A DNA stretch of 64,000 bases from JAPKZH01 sp964537875 (GTDB taxonomy: Bacteria > Acidobacteriota > Aminicenantia > Aminicenantales > UBA4085). Position numbers and translations under genes: made by a program. Positions 61,089-64,000 of the stretch are shown one piece after another (the first letter of the stretch is position 1; every line of letters begins with the position of its first letter). Under the pieces are notes generated by a model that had not been told where the DNA came from, searched no databases, and saw only the letters and a program-made list of their open reading frames with translations. The stretch is taken from positions 1 through 64,000 of the forward strand of contig CAZIDN010000002.1 of the NCBI GenBank assembly GCA_964537875.1. The letters are read 5' to 3'.

Positions 61089-61227
61089 GTGATTTTAGAG
61101 AAGCGCGGGCGTCGCCCCTGCGCCCCCTGGGGAACCAGTCCCGTCGGTTCCCCCCTTCATAAAAACAAAGGGGCCCCCCTCCGCTATGGGGGCTTCAGGG
61201 GCGATGCCCGCGCTTCTCTAAAATCAC
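61089..61227. repeat. 139-bp palindromic element
   Basis: 32-bp arms 61089-61120 and 61196-61227 are inverted copies with one mismatch (start GTGATTTTAGAGAAGCGCGG). The middle 75 bp can pair further (CCCCCTGG with a later GGGGGCTT; AACCAG with CGGTT). No ORF inside. It looks like a MITE-like or REP-type element; a diverged arm may exist at 139-179. Confidence 0.75.
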
Positions 61228-61435
61228 TTTTTATAGAGATATTTCCCACGAAAACTTGTGTTTTCCCAGAGAGTCTTCTGAGAGCAAAATCTTTATCCAC
61301 ATTTCAGCGTATCTTCTTTCATGTTCAAGCTCAAACATGCTCGCCGGCCTCAAAGAGGCTTCCCTCAAGTATGCTGAGAGTAGCGTTTGCCAATAGATTT
61401 TTTTCAAGGTTACAAGATTCAAATTTAGCGGTATT

Positions 61436-61469
61436 AATCCCCCTACCCCCTTGGAAATCAAGGGGGATT
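61436..61469. repeat. Short hairpin, AATCCCCCT type
   Basis: AATCCCCCT (61436-61444) with AGGGGGATT (61461-61469), and inside it CCCCCTTG (61446-61453) with CAAGGGGG (61459-61466) around GAAAT. The two stems are alternatives. Resembles dispersed CCCCC/GGGGG hairpins; with 61089-61227 it makes up the structured part of the gene-free 61035-61604. Confidence 0.6.
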
Positions 61470-61540
61470 CAATAGGTCGATGGTCGCTTCCTCCCTTTTC
61501 AAAGCTCTCTTTTTGAGCTGATCAGTCCGAGGCCTCCTTC

Positions 61541-61569
61541 TTTACATGAAGCCCTCGATTATCTATAAT
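61541..61569 (+). promoter_or_regulatory. Promoter of the 61605 lipoprotein
   Basis: TTTACA (61541-61546), 17 bp, TATAAT (61564-61569). Ribosome site GGAGGAGGAATGAG before the ATG. Confidence 0.7.
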
Positions 61570-61604
61570 ATCATCTGTTTTATCAAGATAGGAGGAGGAA
61601 TGAG

Positions 61605-62471
61605 ATGAATAGAATAGCCCGGACGCTGCTCATATTGTCGGCCGTCCTCGTGGTCGCGGTCGGATGCCAGAAAAAGACGGCCGTCAAAGGCGTTGAGCTG
61701 TCGGTGACCTTCACCGAGCCCACGCTCTCCGACAACCTGATCACCGATGTCGAATACAAGTGGAAAACGACCAAGGATTTTGGAAAACTCGACCGGGATT
61801 ACAACGTTTTTGTCCACTTCTGGCACAACACGAACATGCTCCTGCAGGATGATTACGTCCCCGATGTTCCCACGTCTCAGTGGGAAAAGGGCAAAGAATA
61901 TACCTATAAGAGACGGATCCACATCCCTCCTTTTATCGATGAGTTCGACCCCCAATTCAAGGGGGAGGAGACCCTCAGATTATCGGTCGGCCTGGCCAAC
62001 CCCTATGACCGGAGCGGAAAAGGCCAGCTCGAAGTGCTGTCCAAAAAGCTGAAGGTTGTCCCGCCGCCGCTCGGCACTCCCGAGGTGATCTACGAAAGCG
62101 GCTGGTTTGACCTTGAGGTCAACCAGGACGCTGTCCTCAAGCAGTGGAGATGGACCGGCCAGGAAGCCAAGTGCGTGATCGACAATCCGCACCGGGATGC
62201 CCTCCTGGTGATCAAGGGCGGCGTGAATTTGGAGGCCGTCAAAGACCAGAAGATCACGTTCAAGATCAATGACCTGACCCTGGATGAGTTTATTGCCACG
62301 GACAACGTGTTTGAAAAGTCCTACAACATCAAAAAAGAGATGCTGGGCGACAAGGACGAATTCTATCTGACGGTCAGCGCCGACAAAACCTTCGCCCCGG
62401 CCAAGGTCATTCCCAACTCCAAGGATGAGCGGGAACTCGGCATCCAGGTCTCTTTGATTTATTTCCGCTGA
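61605..62471 (+). CDS. Lipoprotein of unknown function
   Basis: 288 residues. Signal peptide with lipobox ending VAVGC (Cys21). The mature part is beta-rich: VELSVTFTEPTLSDNLITDVEYKW, NVFVHFWHNTNMLLQDDYVP, LRLSVGLANPYD and a second domain from SGWFDLEVNQD to the end. Two Ig-like domains are likely. Well expressed by its promoter and ribosome site. No family recognised. Confidence 0.7.
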   Translation: MNRIARTLLILSAVLVVAVGCQKKTAVKGVELSVTFTEPTLSDNLITDVEYKWKTTKDFGKLDRDYNVFVHFWHNTNMLLQDDYVPDVPTSQWEKGKEYTYKRRIHIPPFIDEFDPQFKGEETLRLSVGLANPYDRSGKGQLEVLSKKLKVVPPPLGTPEVIYESGWFDLEVNQDAVLKQWRWTGQEAKCVIDNPHRDALLVIKGGVNLEAVKDQKITFKINDLTLDEFIATDNVFEKSYNIKKEMLGDKDEFYLTVSADKTFAPAKVIPNSKDERELGIQVSLIYFR

Positions 62472-62486
62472 GGGCGCGGCGGGCTG

Positions 62487-63098
62487 TTATTTAATCCAGA
62501 TCGGCGAAAGCTTATCTTTTAACGACTGTCCCAGGAATTTTTCGAGCTCTTCCCTGGCTTTGTTCTCTACCTCCTGGGCTTCCAGGAGCTTGGCATACGT
62601 CTCGGAGATGTCTTTCTGAACAAGGTCCTTTGACTTCGTGTCGGACAAGCTGAAGAACTGCTGCTGGAGGGCGTTCATCTTCAACTCTAGCAATTCCCTG
62701 AACTCCTTGGCTTTATTGTACTTCTCTTCGATTTGCGTCTTGACTTGTTGATTCATGATCTGCGAGGCCGCTTGGGAACTCCGGGTCTGCTGGTCGCTGA
62801 CGCCGACGGGCAGGGAGGGGGATGGCGCGGCCTGAGAAACGTTTGACATGCTGGCTGTCGAGCTTGCGGAGCCGGCGGCTTGTCCTTGAGTCTGACCCTC
62901 TGTCCCGGTCGCAACGTAGGCCGCCTTTTTTTTCACTTTGGCCAGGTCGGCATTGGTGACGACAACGGCCTTTTTCCCCTTGAGGCTCTCGCGGCGCTCC
63001 TTTTCTTTCTTAGCCAAGTCCGTCACGGTCTGGGACAGGAGGAAAGACGTCAGGATGCAGGGGAGAAAGCCGGCCCACAGAATTATTTTGACACGCAT
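62487..63098 (-). CDS. Exported coiled-coil protein
   Basis: 203 residues. Signal peptide (IILWAGFLPCILTSFLLSQ) followed by LAKKEKERRESLKGKKAVVVTNADLAKVKKK, a Ser/Gln/Ala-rich linker (GQAAGSASSTASMSN) and a long coiled coil (EEKYNKAKEFRELLELKMNALQQQFF; LLEAQEVENKAREELEKFL). Periplasmic structural or cell-division-type role possible; convergent with the lipoprotein gene. Confidence 0.65.
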   Translation of the reverse strand: MRVKIILWAGFLPCILTSFLLSQTVTDLAKKEKERRESLKGKKAVVVTNADLAKVKKKAAYVATGTEGQTQGQAAGSASSTASMSNVSQAAPSPSLPVGVSDQQTRSSQAASQIMNQQVKTQIEEKYNKAKEFRELLELKMNALQQQFFSLSDTKSKDLVQKDISETYAKLLEAQEVENKAREELEKFLGQSLKDKLSPIWIK

Positions 63099-63185
63099 CG
63101 CTCTAACTTAATAATAACGCAAGGATCCCGACTTGTCAATTTTTACGGCTGGGGGTCAAGCAAAGGAGACGGCGCAACAAAGCTT

Positions 63186-64000
63186 TTAATTTTTCTGAGC
63201 GGCGGTCCGAACAGAAATTTTCCGGCCATCGGAGGCTATTTCGACGGCTCCATCGACGTCTGTCCGGCATATCTTGGCCCCGCTCTCCCTGTACCGCTCC
63301 AGGATTTCCGGATGGGGCAGGCCGTACAGGTTTCCCCGCCCCACGGAGATCACGATGATTTCCGGCGCCACGCTCTTGAGAAATGGGGCGGAGCTGGAGG
63401 AGCGGCTCCCGTGGTGCGGCGATTTAAAGACCTGGCTTTTGAGTTCGGCGCCTGTCTCCAGGATCTCTCGTTCGGCGGCGATCCCGATGTCGGCGGGAAG
63501 CAGAAAAGATGTTGTTCCGAAAGACAGCCGGAGAACAAGCGACCGGTCATTGTCCGGAGGGAATATCAGCGGGATGTCGGCCTTCGGGAAAAGCGCCTCG
63601 ATCGTCACTTGCCCTTCGCGGAAAACAAACCCCTCGACGACCCTTTTTTGGGGGACCGCGAGCAGGTTTTTCTTGAGCTCTGCATATTTTTCGTCTTCGG
63701 GCGGACTGCCCACTTCCCAGAATTCGCCGATGCCGAAATTCCTGGCGACAGCCGTCAGGCCGTTCAGATGGTCGGGATGGGCATGGGTCAGGACGAGCAT
63801 GTCGATTATTTTGATCCCCTTGTTCCAGAGGAACGGGGAGACGACGCTCTCCCCCACGTCGAACGTGCCGACCGGCAGGCCTCCGCCGTCGATCAGCATT
63901 TTCTTGCGGCCGGGAAACTCGATGAGAATAGAATCTCCCTGCCCGACATCGATAAAGGTGACCGTGAAAATTTTGACCGCCGAGGAGAATGGATACAGAA
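63186..64000 (-). CDS. comEC: ComEC-like metallo-beta-lactamase domain protein (5' end off window)
   Basis: 271 codons of C-terminal part; the frame stays open through the window end. VTFIDVGQGDSILIEFPG, THAHPDHLNG, LLPADIG and SPHHGSRSS mark the DNA-uptake MBL domain of ComEC/Rec2. The membrane-channel part would lie upstream and is not visible, so a stand-alone MBL protein is possible. ComEC-mediated uptake would fit the type IV pilus operon. Confidence 0.8.
   Translation of the reverse strand, partial: LYPFSSAVKIFTVTFIDVGQGDSILIEFPGRKKMLIDGGGLPVGTFDVGESVVSPFLWNKGIKIIDMLVLTHAHPDHLNGLTAVARNFGIGEFWEVGSPPEDEKYAELKKNLLAVPQKRVVEGFVFREGQVTIEALFPKADIPLIFPPDNDRSLVLRLSFGTTSFLLPADIGIAAEREILETGAELKSQVFKSPHHGSRSSSSAPFLKSVAPEIIVISVGRGNLYGLPHPEILERYRESGAKICRTDVDGAVEIASDGRKISVRTAAQKN

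Noticed and set aside
61231..61461. 76-codon - strand frame
   Set aside because: It overlaps the hairpin, has no ribosome site and shows no family; left as non-coding.

Overview
The window looks like a chromosomal stretch of an uncultured, diderm, fairly GC-rich bacterium. Lipid A and LPS-type genes (lpxK, an LpxL/HtrB-like acyltransferase, gmhA), type IV pili and dense unidirectional operons with 1-32 bp overlaps point to a Gram-negative cell plan. The mix of protein families resembles Candidatus Aminicenantes or related Acidobacteriota-like lineages; that assignment is an inference from gene style and was not tested by any search.

Layout. 1-25.3 kb is chromosomal core. It holds a small operon of DUF6485, radical SAM and DUF6125 proteins; queuosine-precursor genes (queF alone on +, queC-queD-queE on -); a DMT transporter convergent with a membrane sulfatase; a four-gene operon of two ATP-grasp ligases, a GNAT acetyltransferase and a lysine 2,3-aminomutase-like enzyme (8.6-12.4 kb); an exported MurQ/GckR-type SIS protein with a dCMP deaminase and a small kinase; tatA-tatC; and a long + strand run of S41 protease, rpiB, glyA, purD, purE, mtaB, mutL. 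It ends in tRNA-Pro(TGG) and tRNA-Arg(TCT).

25.35-39.10 kb is an integrated mobile element of about 13.7 kb, visibly richer in A+T for much of its length. It is bounded by a perfect 54-bp direct repeat of the 3' part of tRNA-Arg. It carries a DUF2971 gene; a - strand operon encoding an HslV/proteasome-like Thr-nucleophile hydrolase, two small proteins (one DUF5678) and a retropepsin-like aspartic protease; lipoprotein and SH3-like cargo; a degraded gene; a second tyrosine recombinase; an XRE regulator; a RepA/DnaB-like helicase followed by an origin-like nest of inverted repeats; a PC4-like ssDNA-binding protein; and an integrase that has an excisionase-type HTH fused at its N-terminus and its stop codon inside the attachment core.

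39.1-64 kb returns to chromosome. It holds a HepT/MntA toxin-antitoxin pair beside the attachment site; an HD-GYP phosphodiesterase; a type IV pilus operon pilB-pilT-pilC-pilS-pilR with a sigma-54 promoter in front of the first of two pseudopilin genes; plsC and gmhA; an aminotransferase fused to a P-loop kinase-like domain; flotillin; a - strand envelope operon (lpxK, LpxL-like, rph, UXS, GT2, large membrane glycosyltransferase); lipoprotein and coiled-coil genes; and the 3' part of a ComEC-like gene running off the window.

The strongest candidates for something undescribed are the proteasome-like plus retropepsin operon in the island (26.5-28.2 kb), the two-ATP-grasp/GNAT/aminomutase operon (8.6-12.4 kb), the excisionase-integrase fusion with an in-frame internal start and a stop codon inside its own att core (37.6-39.1 kb), and the aminotransferase-kinase fusion (51.2-53.5 kb).
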